A stretch of DNA of 64,000 bases from an uncultured Lachnospiraceae bacterium (GTDB taxonomy: Bacteria; Bacillota; Clostridia; Lachnospirales; Lachnospiraceae). Both the position numbers and the translations under genes were made by a program. Positions 25,719 to 34,829 of the stretch are shown here, piece by piece; position 1 is the stretch's first letter; each line of letters begins with the position of its first letter. Under the pieces are notes generated by a model. It was not told the origin of the DNA and did not search any database. It saw nothing but the letters and a program-made list of their open reading frames with translations. The DNA lies in NCBI GenBank assembly GCA_900546495.1, contig URDN01000006.1:1-64000 (forward strand), in the 5' to 3' direction.

Positions 25719-26789
25719 ATGAAAAGCAAAAAAATTACTGCAGCAGTTTTAGGTATCGTTCTTACATTAGGTCTGGTGGTCAGCGGTTGTGGAAGCAACA
25801 ACGGAACATCCTCTGATGGAAGTGCAAAAGCAGAAAAAAATAAAGATGGTTATGAGGTTGTCAACATCGGTTTTCCAAGTGCCGGATATGAATGGGCAGA
25901 GGGAGCACTGGCAGTGGCAGAGGAAAAAGGATATCTGGATGAATATCTGAATCCGTTAGGCTACGATGCAGACCTGATTCCGTTTACAGGAGCAGCACCG
26001 GCGATTCATGAGGCGTTAGTATCCGGAGATCTGGATTACGCATATTATGCGGGGTTTGCAGGAATCATGGCAAAATCAAACGGCATTGATACGAAATTAT
26101 TGACCGTGACAAGTTTTGGTTCTGTATGGCAGCTTGCAGTCAGCACTGATTCCGGTATCACTTCCTTACAGGATTTAAAAGGAAAAACTATTTCTTATCA
26201 GAGAGGTGCAACACCGCAGATGTATGTTCTGAAAGTATTAGAAGAAGCCGGTCTGACAGAAAATGATGTACAGCTTGTCAACAGCACGATTCCGGAAGGA
26301 TTATCCAGCCTTTCTACCGGGGCCGTAGATGCAGCAGTTGTTACATATGGACAGGCAGATACTTTAGTTGAGCAGGGCAAAGCAACCATTTTGCATAAAG
26401 GTGTAGAAGCTGATCCGGATGTATTCTATGAACCAAATGTATTGATTGGAAGATCTGAGTATGTCAGTGCAAATTCAGATGTGAGCGTAGCAATCATTAA
26501 GGCAATGCTGAAAGCAAAAGATGATATCGTATCTGATCCGGAAGCATTCTATGAGTTATCTGCTGAAAAGAGCGGAAGAACGTTAGAACAGGTAAAATCT
26601 GTAGCTGTATCTGATCTGGAACTTGGATATCCGATCAGTCTGGACGACAGATATATCACTTCACTGAAAAATATTGAAGAATTTGAGCTGAATAACAACA
26701 TCATCAGCAATCGGGTAGATTTTGATTCCTGGATTGATTCCTCCTATCTGGAAAAGGCAGTGCAGGAGTATCAGGGAAGCGCACAGTAA
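25719..26789 (+). CDS. ssuA: ABC transporter lipoprotein, SsuA/NMT1-like
   Basis: 356-residue substrate-binding protein with a lipoprotein signal (hydrophobic segment then VVSGC, lipid Cys at 25). The mature part is the sulfonate/taurine/NMT1-like two-lobe fold (NIGFPSAGYEWAEGAL, PFTGAAPAIHEALVSGDLDY, SYQRGATPQMYVLKVLEEAG). It would capture an organosulfur anion outside the cell for the following permease and ATPase. The substrate cannot be read from sequence; sulfated aromatics are suggested by the AssT neighbour. Good ribosome binding site AGGGAG/AAGGA. Confidence 0.9.
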   Translation: MKSKKITAAVLGIVLTLGLVVSGCGSNNGTSSDGSAKAEKNKDGYEVVNIGFPSAGYEWAEGALAVAEEKGYLDEYLNPLGYDADLIPFTGAAPAIHEALVSGDLDYAYYAGFAGIMAKSNGIDTKLLTVTSFGSVWQLAVSTDSGITSLQDLKGKTISYQRGATPQMYVLKVLEEAGLTENDVQLVNSTIPEGLSSLSTGAVDAAVVTYGQADTLVEQGKATILHKGVEADPDVFYEPNVLIGRSEYVSANSDVSVAIIKAMLKAKDDIVSDPEAFYELSAEKSGRTLEQVKSVAVSDLELGYPISLDDRYITSLKNIEEFELNNNIISNRVDFDSWIDSSYLEKAVQEYQGSAQ

Positions 26790-26804
26790 GGAGGCCGCGT
26801 GAGC

Positions 26805-27587
26805 ATGTACAAAGGAAATAATGTATTTATACAAAAACTGTTGATTTTTATAAACATGATCATATTGCCGATCATCATTGTGCTGGCGTGGCATTTTGCT
26901 ACATCCACCGGTGCGATGTCTACACTGATCCTACCAAAGATCAGTACGGTGCTTGAAACCTTAAAAGAACAGATTGCAAACGGCACATTACCGGGAGATA
27001 TCGGCATCAGTTTAAGCCGTATCGCAAAAGGTTATGCACTGGCAGTTGTTGTAGGTATCCTGCTTGGCGTGCTCATGGGAATGAACAAATTTGCAAACAG
27101 ATTTTTCATGCTGACATTTACCGCAATCCGTCAGATTCCGATGATCGCATGGGTTCCGATTCTGATCATCTGGTTTGGTATCGGCGAGGAATCAAAAGTA
27201 GCCGTTATCTTTCTGGCAGCATATTTCCCGGTTCTGGTCAACACCGTCAGCGGTATTGAGCGTACCGATCCGAAGCTGATCGAAGTTGGAAAAATGTATC
27301 ATTTGAACGGCTGGCAGCAATTTACAAAAATCTATCTGCCATCTGCACTTCCATCTATTTTTGTTGGATTAAAACTGGGACTCAGCGTATCCTGGATGGC
27401 AGTGGTAGGTGCAGAGATGATTGCAGCTACTTCCGGTATCGGTTTCCGTATCAACGATGCACGAAGCCTGATGCAGTATCCGGTTGTATTTGCAGGAATC
27501 ATCGCCATCGCAGTAGTTGGTGTAATCATGGATCTGGCAATCTCACTGATCGGTAAATTATGCACACCTTGGGAAAAAGGCAGGTAA
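26805..27587 (+). CDS. ssuC: ABC transporter permease, SsuC-like
   Basis: 260-residue permease with six predicted membrane helices. The EAA loop is recognisable near EVGKMYHLNGWQQFTKIYLPSA (20-residue core). The start at 26805 is favoured because AAGGAGG ends at 26794, ten bases upstream; the GTG at 26799 is too close. Only 6 bases separate it from ssuB, so the two are coupled. Confidence 0.92.
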   Translation: MYKGNNVFIQKLLIFINMIILPIIIVLAWHFATSTGAMSTLILPKISTVLETLKEQIANGTLPGDIGISLSRIAKGYALAVVVGILLGVLMGMNKFANRFFMLTFTAIRQIPMIAWVPILIIWFGIGEESKVAVIFLAAYFPVLVNTVSGIERTDPKLIEVGKMYHLNGWQQFTKIYLPSALPSIFVGLKLGLSVSWMAVVGAEMIAATSGIGFRINDARSLMQYPVVFAGIIAIAVVGVIMDLAISLIGKLCTPWEKGR

Positions 27588-27593
27588 GCAGAA

Positions 27594-28364
27594 ATGGGAA
27601 AGACATTATCAATTCAGAACGTAAATAAAAGTTTTACTGTCGATGGACAGAAAGTGGATGTATTAAAAGATATCAACCTTGAGATTCGGGAAGGCGAGTT
27701 TATCGCCATCGTTGGTCACAGTGGCTGGGGAAAAAGTACTCTGTTAAAAATCATTGCAGGACTTGAGAAAAACGACACTGGTCTGGTAACTGTGGACGGA
27801 AATGAAGTCAAAGGACCGGGCATGGATCGTGGCATGATCTTTCAGGAGCACCGTCTGTTTCCATGGATGAGCATTGAAAAAAATGTGCAGCTTGGATTAA
27901 AGGGCCTGGGCAAAGAGGAAAAAACAAAACTTTCCGATCAGTATCTGGAACTTGTGAAATTGAGCGAGTTCAAAAAAGCATATCCGAGTCAGCTTTCCGG
28001 TGGTATGTCACAGCGTGCTGCTATCGCAAGATCACTGGTGAGCCAGCCGGAAATCCTGCTCCTTGACGAGCCGTTTGGTGCACTGGATGCGCTGACCAAG
28101 ATCGAGCTGCAAGAAGAGTTGCTGAAAATCCGTGAGCGTTTCCATAATACAATGATCATGGTTACACATGATATCGAAGAAGCTGTATTTTTGGCAGATC
28201 GCATTGTGGTAATGTCCGCAAGACCGGGACGTATCAAAGATGTGATTAAAGTCGAACTTGGAAAATACCGTGACCGTGGTGGCAGCGATTTCGCTCACTA
28301 CAAGAAGAAAATCTTTGACTATTTCTTCGAAGAAAAGACTGTTGTACCGGAGTACAACATTTAA
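27594..28364 (+). CDS. ssuB: ABC transporter ATPase, SsuB-like
   Basis: 256-residue ATPase of the nitrate/sulfonate/taurine class. Walker A GHSGWGKST (Trp where Ser or Cys is usual), Q-loop IFQEHRLFPWM, signature LSGGMSQRAAIARS, Walker B LLLDEPFGALD and switch His in VTHDIEEA. Last gene of the operon; a strong terminator follows 8 bases after the stop. Confidence 0.95.
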   Translation: MGKTLSIQNVNKSFTVDGQKVDVLKDINLEIREGEFIAIVGHSGWGKSTLLKIIAGLEKNDTGLVTVDGNEVKGPGMDRGMIFQEHRLFPWMSIEKNVQLGLKGLGKEEKTKLSDQYLELVKLSEFKKAYPSQLSGGMSQRAAIARSLVSQPEILLLDEPFGALDALTKIELQEELLKIRERFHNTMIMVTHDIEEAVFLADRIVVMSARPGRIKDVIKVELGKYRDRGGSDFAHYKKKIFDYFFEEKTVVPEYNI

Positions 28365-28372
28365 CTATTATG

Positions 28373-28425
28373 AAAAATCTCTGTTGTCATATTTATTAGA
28401 AAAATATGATAATAGAGATTTTTTC
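28373..28425 (+). terminator. Terminator of the trxB-ssuB operon
   Basis: About 22 pairs (two G-U) between 28373-28394 and 28402-28424, ending in T6. It sets the right border of the operon. Confidence 0.88.
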
Positions 28426-28590
28426 GGTTGACAGGAAATGATAAGACATTTTCTGTCAAAAAAGGAGGATAAGAAAAAATTAAGAAAATTATGGGGGAAG
28501 GAAGCATTTGATTTCCTTGCATAATATCATCGAAGCAGATAATATAGTTATGTAACTTTTGCGAAGAAAATATTGATAAAGGAAAAGAAA

Positions 28591-30486
28591 ATGCTTGGAC
28601 TATATCTTGGAAACGCCTGTTTTTTATTAGTGATATTGACAATTTTGCTTGTAAGAACAGGATCCTATATTGAAAAAATACAATGTAAATATTATGCGAT
28701 GCTTTTTATCGGCGCAGTAGAAGCATATGTAATTATGGATGCTCTGTTTATGAAATGTTTTTTGACAGATGGCGGAAGTGTAACGGGATTTCGCACCACT
28801 GTGTTTCTGTTTTATCTGGTGTATGTTACAATGCCATATATCTGGTATTTATTTATGCAGAGCTATATGGAAATAGAGCGAAGCAAAGCAAGAAAAATAG
28901 TGGAAGCAATCCCATTGCTGCTGCTGTTGCTGGTTGTGATTGTTTTAGAATTTACCGGTATTTTGTGGAAGATAGATGACAGCGGTAAATATGATCGTGG
29001 ACCAATGTTCAATCTGTTTGTCGTGCTGAATCTGTTCTATTATGGATATACATTTGCACAGACGTGTTATATGTTGATGAAACGAAACAGTGCAGGAAAA
29101 CACTATATTTTGAAATCATCCTTGTTTTCGGCACTTCCATTGATTGGAATTCTGATAAATACCTATATCATACCATTGTATGGTGCATATCCATTTCAAC
29201 CATATTGTCTGGTGGCGGGAGTTCTTCTGGCGTATCTGTTTATGGTGGAACATCAGAAAAAGCAGCTTGAGCAGGAACAGAGGGAAAAATTATTGTTGGC
29301 ACTGGAACATGAGAAAGAAGCTACCAGAAAGGCAAGGGAAGCCGGAGCGGTGAAAGCTACGTTTCTGGCAAACATGTCTCACGACATTCGTACGCCAATG
29401 AATGCGATCCTTGGATTTTCCGATATCATTGCAAAACATCCAGATGATGAAGCGGTTGTCAGAAATGCGGTGACAAAGATACAGGCATCGGGCGAAGTGC
29501 TGATGAAGCTGATTAACGATGTGCTGGATTTATCCAAAATTGAGAGCGGAAAGCTGACGATGGAGGAAATTGCTACAGATCTGAACCAGATATCGGAAAA
29601 ACTGGATATGATGATGGAATACAGCATACAAAAGAAACAGATTCAGTTTCAAATTCTTAACGGATTGCAGCATTCCAGCGTGTGGTGTGATGCGACAAAG
29701 CTGCAGCAGATTCTGGTCAATATACTGAACAATGCTGTGAAATTTACACCTGAGGGTGGAAAGATTACATTAGAATATGAAGAGACAGCGGTAAATGAGG
29801 AAGTCTCAGAATATCGAATTGCTGTGCAGGATACCGGTATCGGTATGGATGAAGAATTTCAGAAACATGCCTTTGAAGCATTTGAACGCGAACGGACTTC
29901 CACAGAAAGCAAGACGGAAGGAACCGGACTGGGACTTGCCATTGTAAAGAAACTGGTTGAGCTGATGGGCGGACAGGTGAGTATTCAAAGTAAAGTAGGG
30001 CAGGGTACCAAAATTACCGTTTGCCTGCATCTGAAGATTGCGGGACAGGGCGATATTATCGATAAGCAAAAAGAACCGGCAATTGCCGCAAATGCGGAAT
30101 TGGTGGGAGTGCGTGTCCTTTTGACAGAAGATAATGAGCTGAATGCGGAAATAGCAAAAGAAATTCTGACCAGTGCAGGAATGACAGTGGACTGGGTGAA
30201 TGACGGAAGTGCATGTTTAAATCGTCTGAGACAGGTGGATGTCGGATATTATCAGTTGATTCTGATGGACATTCAGATGCCAAAAATGAACGGATATGAA
30301 GCCACAAAACGGATTCGTGAGCTGCCGGTCGCAGGAATGGCTCATATCCCGATCATAGCAATGACAGCAAATGCATTTTCGGATGACCAGAAGCGGGCAT
30401 TGGAGGTTGGAATGAATGGATTTATCACAAAACCGATTGATGTGGAACGGATGTTGAGGACGATTCAGCAGACGCTGCAAAGATAA
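28591..30486 (+). CDS. Hybrid histidine kinase with 7-helix sensor
   Basis: 631 residues. About seven membrane helices occupy 1-218, with no large external domain, resembling 7TM-type sensor modules. A coiled-coil linker (222-252) leads to HisKA with His264 in NMSHDIRTPM, then HATPase (NNAVKFTPEGG, DTGIGM, GTGLGLAIVKK) and a receiver domain (about 505-631) with Asp in LILMDIQMP and Lys in FITKPID. There is no DNA-binding output or Hpt domain, so a partner elsewhere is expected. It follows the ssu operon terminator by about 165 bases. A functional link to sulfate import is possible but unsupported. ATG at 28591 follows AAAGGA. Confidence 0.9.
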   Translation: MLGLYLGNACFLLVILTILLVRTGSYIEKIQCKYYAMLFIGAVEAYVIMDALFMKCFLTDGGSVTGFRTTVFLFYLVYVTMPYIWYLFMQSYMEIERSKARKIVEAIPLLLLLLVVIVLEFTGILWKIDDSGKYDRGPMFNLFVVLNLFYYGYTFAQTCYMLMKRNSAGKHYILKSSLFSALPLIGILINTYIIPLYGAYPFQPYCLVAGVLLAYLFMVEHQKKQLEQEQREKLLLALEHEKEATRKAREAGAVKATFLANMSHDIRTPMNAILGFSDIIAKHPDDEAVVRNAVTKIQASGEVLMKLINDVLDLSKIESGKLTMEEIATDLNQISEKLDMMMEYSIQKKQIQFQILNGLQHSSVWCDATKLQQILVNILNNAVKFTPEGGKITLEYEETAVNEEVSEYRIAVQDTGIGMDEEFQKHAFEAFERERTSTESKTEGTGLGLAIVKKLVELMGGQVSIQSKVGQGTKITVCLHLKIAGQGDIIDKQKEPAIAANAELVGVRVLLTEDNELNAEIAKEILTSAGMTVDWVNDGSACLNRLRQVDVGYYQLILMDIQMPKMNGYEATKRIRELPVAGMAHIPIIAMTANAFSDDQKRALEVGMNGFITKPIDVERMLRTIQQTLQR

Positions 30487-30522
30487 GGATGGAAAAATTT
30501 GATATTTCAGAGAAACAGGATA

Positions 30523-30568
30523 AAAATCATGGTAACTTTGAGTGGATTCAGAGTTACCATGATTTTTT
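30523..30568 (+). terminator. Terminator after the hybrid kinase
   Basis: AAAATCATGGTAACT (30523-30537) pairs perfectly with AGTTACCATGATTTT (30552-30566), then more Ts. Confidence 0.93.
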
Positions 30569-30597
30569 AGTGATTTTTTTCAAATGAGGTAGATTAA

Positions 30598-31878
30598 TTA
30601 GTTTATATCAATGTAAACTGCTAAAACGGACGGAATTGTTAATTGTGCACCAAGTACTGTTGTATAAGAATATAAGCCAGTAGAGGTACCATAAAAACTA
30701 ATGATATCATCTTCTAATACACGGTTCGAAGGATCTGGTACATACATTACATAAACAGTATCGTCATATCCGTACTTCCCCTTTGTTACATTAATGCGGA
30801 GTGCACCAATAGAGTCATCGCCACCAATTACTTGAACAACTTTTCCTGTAAACTTGACTTTGGTACTTTCGTAATTGTCTGGATTTCGTGCAAGATCATC
30901 GTAGGAAATGTTTTGGCATTGTTCTTTGAATTGAGCTTCACTTAAAGTTGTGCAAGTTACGTCTAAAGTACACTGTTGATTTTGATATGTAATAGTGATG
31001 GAGCTAGTTTCACCAGCAACCAGAGTTGTAGGATTGGTGATACTAAAACCAGTAACAGACTCTGTTGATCCATCTTTATAAACTGCAGAAACTTCTATAC
31101 CAGAATTATCTTTATTTAACTCAACACCTGCTTCTGTTTTTCCTGAATATGTAGCTTGCAAACCGGTAGGTGTTTTAGTTGAACACTGAATAGAGATAGG
31201 TTTTTCAATATTTCCACAAACAATGGTTACATTTGAAGCACAATCGGCAACTAATGGAAGTTCTGTTTTTACTTTCCATTTTTTACAGGTAGTTTTTTTA
31301 CCATTTTTGTGAATATCTAAAACGGTAAAGTCTGAATTATTACTTATGAGTGTACCAGCTTTTGTACTTCCATTATATGTGACTTCTAGATCAGTTATTT
31401 CACTGGTTGAACAAACAATACTTAGTGTAACTGTATTATTATGCGATGTGATGGTAACTGTCGATGTTTTATCTTTTTCCAATGTAACTGGTTTTTCTAT
31501 AGACCAACCTTTTAAGTCTATTTTTTCACCTTTTGAAGTTAAACCGGTAACAACAAAATCTTTATTGTTTGAGTCGAGAACTGTTCCTGCTTTTTTTGAA
31601 CCATTGTATTCAGCAGATATGCTGGTTATTTTAGGTCTGGTACATAGAACAATAATGGCAATGAGAGCAACAATACATAAAGTGAATAAAATTAATAATT
31701 TGGGATTTTTAAATGGATTTTTTTTTACAGTACTGGCATTTATAGATGACTTAGGTTTTTCAGACGGCGAATCGTTGTCATTTGAAGAACTTGAATCAAA
31801 GGAATTGCCGCATTTAGCACAAAACTTAGCACTGATTTTATTGTTTTCCCCACAATAATTACACGTTTTCTTTTTCAT
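30598..31878 (-). CDS. Zinc-ribbon membrane protein with three Ig-like repeats
   Basis: 426 residues. A zinc ribbon (CNYCG at 6-10, CAKCG at 20-24) is followed by a Ser-rich linker, one membrane helix at about 60-79 and three repeats of about 75 residues at 83-157, 160-233 and 236-310. Each repeat begins with a pattern such as ISAEYNGSKKAG and ends in a Cys-containing strand. A C-terminal OB-like domain follows (about 320-426, VKFTGKVVQVIGG). The zinc ribbon would be inside and the repeats outside. Function unknown. AAGGAGAAGATT precedes the ATG. Divergent from the small HTH gene. Confidence 0.75.
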   Translation of the reverse strand: MKKKTCNYCGENNKISAKFCAKCGNSFDSSSSNDNDSPSEKPKSSINASTVKKNPFKNPKLLILFTLCIVALIAIIVLCTRPKITSISAEYNGSKKAGTVLDSNNKDFVVTGLTSKGEKIDLKGWSIEKPVTLEKDKTSTVTITSHNNTVTLSIVCSTSEITDLEVTYNGSTKAGTLISNNSDFTVLDIHKNGKKTTCKKWKVKTELPLVADCASNVTIVCGNIEKPISIQCSTKTPTGLQATYSGKTEAGVELNKDNSGIEVSAVYKDGSTESVTGFSITNPTTLVAGETSSITITYQNQQCTLDVTCTTLSEAQFKEQCQNISYDDLARNPDNYESTKVKFTGKVVQVIGGDDSIGALRINVTKGKYGYDDTVYVMYVPDPSNRVLEDDIISFYGTSTGLYSYTTVLGAQLTIPSVLAVYIDIN

Positions 31879-31996
31879 AATCTTCTCCTTTTCTGTATTA
31901 ATAGTTTGATTATATTATATTCGTTATAACGAAGATATTCAAGTAAAAGAATATAATTTATCATTGTTTCATACAATAAATGATGGAGATATCGTG

Positions 31997-32215
31997 ATGA
32001 TAGATTATTCACCTTTTTGGAAAACGCTTGAAGATTCAACTGAAAATTGGTATACATTAACGAATAAGCATAATTTATCTCATAGTACACTTCATCGTTT
32101 AAAACATAATAAAGATGTTTCAACAAAAACATTAAATGATTTGTGTAGAATTTTGCAATGTAATATTGCAGATATTGTGCAGTATATACCCTCAGAAGAA
32201 GATCAGAAATTATAG
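31997..32215 (+). CDS. Small Cro/C1-type HTH regulator
   Basis: 72-residue single-domain helix-turn-helix protein (NWYTLTNKHNLSHSTLHRLK, then TKTLNDLCRILQCNIADIVQY) of the type seen in mobile or accessory regions. The ATG at 31997 with GGAGAT upstream is chosen over an upstream in-frame TTG at 31964 that has no binding site. It is transcribed away from the zinc-ribbon/Ig gene and might regulate it. The stop codon is within an inverted repeat. Confidence 0.8.
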   Translation: MIDYSPFWKTLEDSTENWYTLTNKHNLSHSTLHRLKHNKDVSTKTLNDLCRILQCNIADIVQYIPSEEDQKL

Positions 32216-32264
32216 GATTACTATTTTAGAAATATTATTTACTTCTTAAAATAGTGATCCTATA
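32211..32264 (+). promoter_or_regulatory. 18-base inverted repeat across the HTH gene's end
   Basis: TATAGGATTACTATTTTA (32211-32228) pairs with TAAAATAGTGATCCTATA (32247-32264), one mismatch (T-G), 18-base loop. No T-run. It may be a terminator-like stem or an operator for the gene that follows. Confidence 0.55.
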
Positions 32265-32297
32265 ATACTTTAAAAAGGAAAAATATGGAGGGGTAAA

Positions 32298-32795
32298 ATG
32301 GAACAGAACAGAAACCGAATAGACAATATTATAAAAAAACTGATAGAAACTCATACGACCATTTCAACAATGGAAAGTTGTACTTCCGGCATGATTACAT
32401 CTATGATCACTGATACGGAAGGAGCATCAGCAATCTTTCCGGGAGGATTTGTTACTTATTTGAATGAGACAAAGATTCTGATCGGTGTGGATGCAAAAGT
32501 AATTGAGAAATACGGTGTATATTCCAGAGAATGTGCAGAGGCAATGGCACAAACTGCACAGGAAAAGTTGAACACGGATGTTGCCATTGGTATCACTGGC
32601 ACAACCGGAAATGTAGATCCGAATAATGCTGACAGTGTGCAGGGGCAGGTGTATTTTTGTATTCGGATTGGAAATCAGGCGCATACTTTTGAATTACAAG
32701 CAGAGGTGGCGGATATGAACAGACATGAGATCAAGCAGATGTATGCGGATGAGGTGTTTGAAAAATTAGGGGAATTGATAAAATATAATGCGTAA
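32298..32795 (+). CDS. CinA C-terminal domain protein (nicotinamide-nucleotide amidase type)
   Basis: 165 residues covering the CinA-C/PncC fold, which deamidates NMN in characterised members. The conserved ESCTSGMITSMITD, the segment GGFVTYLNETKILIGV and GITGTTGN are present. It is a stand-alone domain without the N-terminal MoeA-like half of full CinA. GGAGGGG precedes the ATG. It lies between a regulator and an ATPase-nuclease in an AT-rich accessory stretch. Confidence 0.85.
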   Translation: MEQNRNRIDNIIKKLIETHTTISTMESCTSGMITSMITDTEGASAIFPGGFVTYLNETKILIGVDAKVIEKYGVYSRECAEAMAQTAQEKLNTDVAIGITGTTGNVDPNNADSVQGQVYFCIRIGNQAHTFELQAEVADMNRHEIKQMYADEVFEKLGELIKYNA

Positions 32796-32940
32796 CGAAT
32801 ACTGAGTATGAAATGTTTTACAGAATAAAATACAAATGTATGTGTTTGAAAACGGCTAATGGTTGTACATTTCATAATCCTTGCGAAGGAAAGAAAAAGC
32901 AGTTATACTGATAGATATTAAAAAAGTGGAGGAAACCCAT

Positions 32941-34524
32941 ATGCCAAAAAAATTTTGTGTTACTGGAACATGTATTCCAGAAAAAAATTATATGGTAGAT
33001 ATCAGCAAGCGAATCGATACGATTATGCATGATTATATTGAAAACGGACAGTATTTTACCATCAATCGGGCAAGACAGTATGGGAAAACAACGACACTTT
33101 ATTTGTTGGAACGACGTCTGCAAAAAGAATATCTGGTACTTAGTCTGAGTTTTGAGGCAGTAGATGAGTATTTTGAATCTTTAGAAAATCTGGCAGAAGG
33201 ACTGGTAATGGATATTGGTACATGTTTGCAGGAACAGAATGTTGCAAAAGAAATTTTGGAAGAATGGAATCGCCCTTTGTCGGTTAAATTTCCAATGCGT
33301 TCTTTGGGAATGAAAATCAGTAATTTGTGTAAAGCATCACAGAAAAAAGTGGTTTTAATGATTGATGAAGTGGACAAAAGTTCTGACAATCAGATTTTCC
33401 TTTCTTTTTTAGGCTTGTTAAGAGAAAAATATCTACGATGGCAGCAGGGAAAAGATGTGACATTTCAGTCTGTTATTTTAGCTGGCGTATACGATGTAAA
33501 AACGTTGAAATTAAAACTTCATCCACAGGAGGAATCAAAATATAACAGTCCATGGAATATTGCTGTGGATTTTCAGATTAATATGAGTTTTTCTGTAAAA
33601 GATATTGAATCTATGCTGAGTGAATATGAAAATGAGCATCAGACGGGAATGGAGATTTTGGATATAGCAACGGTATTATATGAATATACTTCGGGCTATC
33701 CATATCTGGTATCGAGAATTTGTCAGTTGGTGGATGAAAGAGTAGTCGGTACAGCACAGTTTCCAGATGTAGCATCAGCTTGGACAAAAGAGGGGATTTT
33801 ATCTGCAATCAAACTATTGTTAAAAGAACCGAATACATTATTTGATGATATGACGAAAAAATTGCTGGATTATCCACAGCTAAAAGAAATGATACAAAAT
33901 ATTCTTTTTAGTGGTGTTGATTTCCCTTTTAAGAGGGAAATGCCACTGATTGATCTTGGCGTTACATTTGGCTTTTTAAAAGATCGGGATGGAATTGTTG
34001 CTGTTTCCAATCGAATATTTGAAACACAATTGTATGATATGTTTTTGGCAGAGTTGGCAGTTAATAATAAGCTGTATATGGAAACCTCTGCAAATCGTAA
34101 CCAGTTTATCGTATCTGGCATGTTGCAGATGGATTTGGTTATGCGAAAATTTTTCGAGTATTATGAAGAAATATATGGAAATAATGATCAGAAATTTGTG
34201 GAAGAGAATGGACGAAAATTATTTTTACTATATTTAAAACCAATTATCAATGGAACAGGGAATTACTATGTTGAAGCGCAGACCAGAGATTACAGGCGAA
34301 CAGATATTATTGTGGATTACAAGGGAAAACGTTTTATTGTTGAACTCAAAATCTGGCATGGAAATGAATATCATATGCGTGGAGAAGAACAGTTATTTGA
34401 ATATCTGGATTATTATAGGGAGGACAAAGGGTATTTGTTAAGCTTCAATTTTAATAAGAAAAAGAAAACAGGTATTCAAGAACTGAACTATAACGGTAAA
34501 AAAATATTAGAAGTTGTAGTGTGA
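32941..34524 (+). CDS. AAA-like ATPase fused to PD-(D/E)xK-type nuclease domain
   Basis: 527 residues. The N-terminal ATPase has a variant P-loop RARQYGKTTT (43-52) and Walker B VVLMIDEVD (137-145). The C-terminal domain has RRTDIIVDYKG followed by FIVELKIW, the D...ExK pattern of a restriction-like nuclease, near residues 435-470. This layout matches the AAA-ATPase-like/DUF1703 type proteins common in Bacteroidetes and Clostridia, of unknown function; defence or mobile-element roles are possible. The ATG at 32941 is preceded by GGAGGAAA; upstream in-frame codons lack a site. Confidence 0.8.
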   Translation: MPKKFCVTGTCIPEKNYMVDISKRIDTIMHDYIENGQYFTINRARQYGKTTTLYLLERRLQKEYLVLSLSFEAVDEYFESLENLAEGLVMDIGTCLQEQNVAKEILEEWNRPLSVKFPMRSLGMKISNLCKASQKKVVLMIDEVDKSSDNQIFLSFLGLLREKYLRWQQGKDVTFQSVILAGVYDVKTLKLKLHPQEESKYNSPWNIAVDFQINMSFSVKDIESMLSEYENEHQTGMEILDIATVLYEYTSGYPYLVSRICQLVDERVVGTAQFPDVASAWTKEGILSAIKLLLKEPNTLFDDMTKKLLDYPQLKEMIQNILFSGVDFPFKREMPLIDLGVTFGFLKDRDGIVAVSNRIFETQLYDMFLAELAVNNKLYMETSANRNQFIVSGMLQMDLVMRKFFEYYEEIYGNNDQKFVEENGRKLFLLYLKPIINGTGNYYVEAQTRDYRRTDIIVDYKGKRFIVELKIWHGNEYHMRGEEQLFEYLDYYREDKGYLLSFNFNKKKKTGIQELNYNGKKILEVVV

Positions 34525-34829
34525 TTTCCTGCGCTTGATTTTTAAAAACTGGTGTTAAAATATATTTCGCTGAAAAAAGGAATAAAACAGAATACAGAAA
34601 TAACAGCGACGTTAAATAGTGTCGCGGCTCTTGTCTGATGGTTGCGATGTATTTGATGTCGCTTTTTTGTTATGAAGTGTAAAAAAAGTATAAATTGCAT
34701 CAAAGCAGTTGAGCTGCCAACCAGTTTACGGTAAAATATTTCGATAGTATGGGAAAAATCTGCATTCACATTCGACGGCATGACAGATTTCTGAGAGGAA
34801 AATTTATAGTAACAGAAAGAAGGAAAGAA
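34525..34829 (+). other. Gap with probable terminator before the RND gene
   Basis: 305 bases without a gene. AGCGAC (34605-34610) can pair with GTCGCT (34658-34663), followed by T6, with other GTCGC and GCGAT copies inside, so a branched terminator is likely. The rest is AT-rich up to the ribosome binding site GAAGGAAAG. Confidence 0.5.

Noticed and set aside
28591..30486. Hybrid kinase as the sensor of the AssT cluster
   Set aside because: It is beyond the operon terminator and has no output partner nearby; proximity alone is not enough to include it in the system.
31346..31858. 170-codon plus-strand frame opposite the zinc-ribbon/Ig gene
   Set aside because: The minus-strand protein has clear domains and a ribosome site, while this frame has neither.
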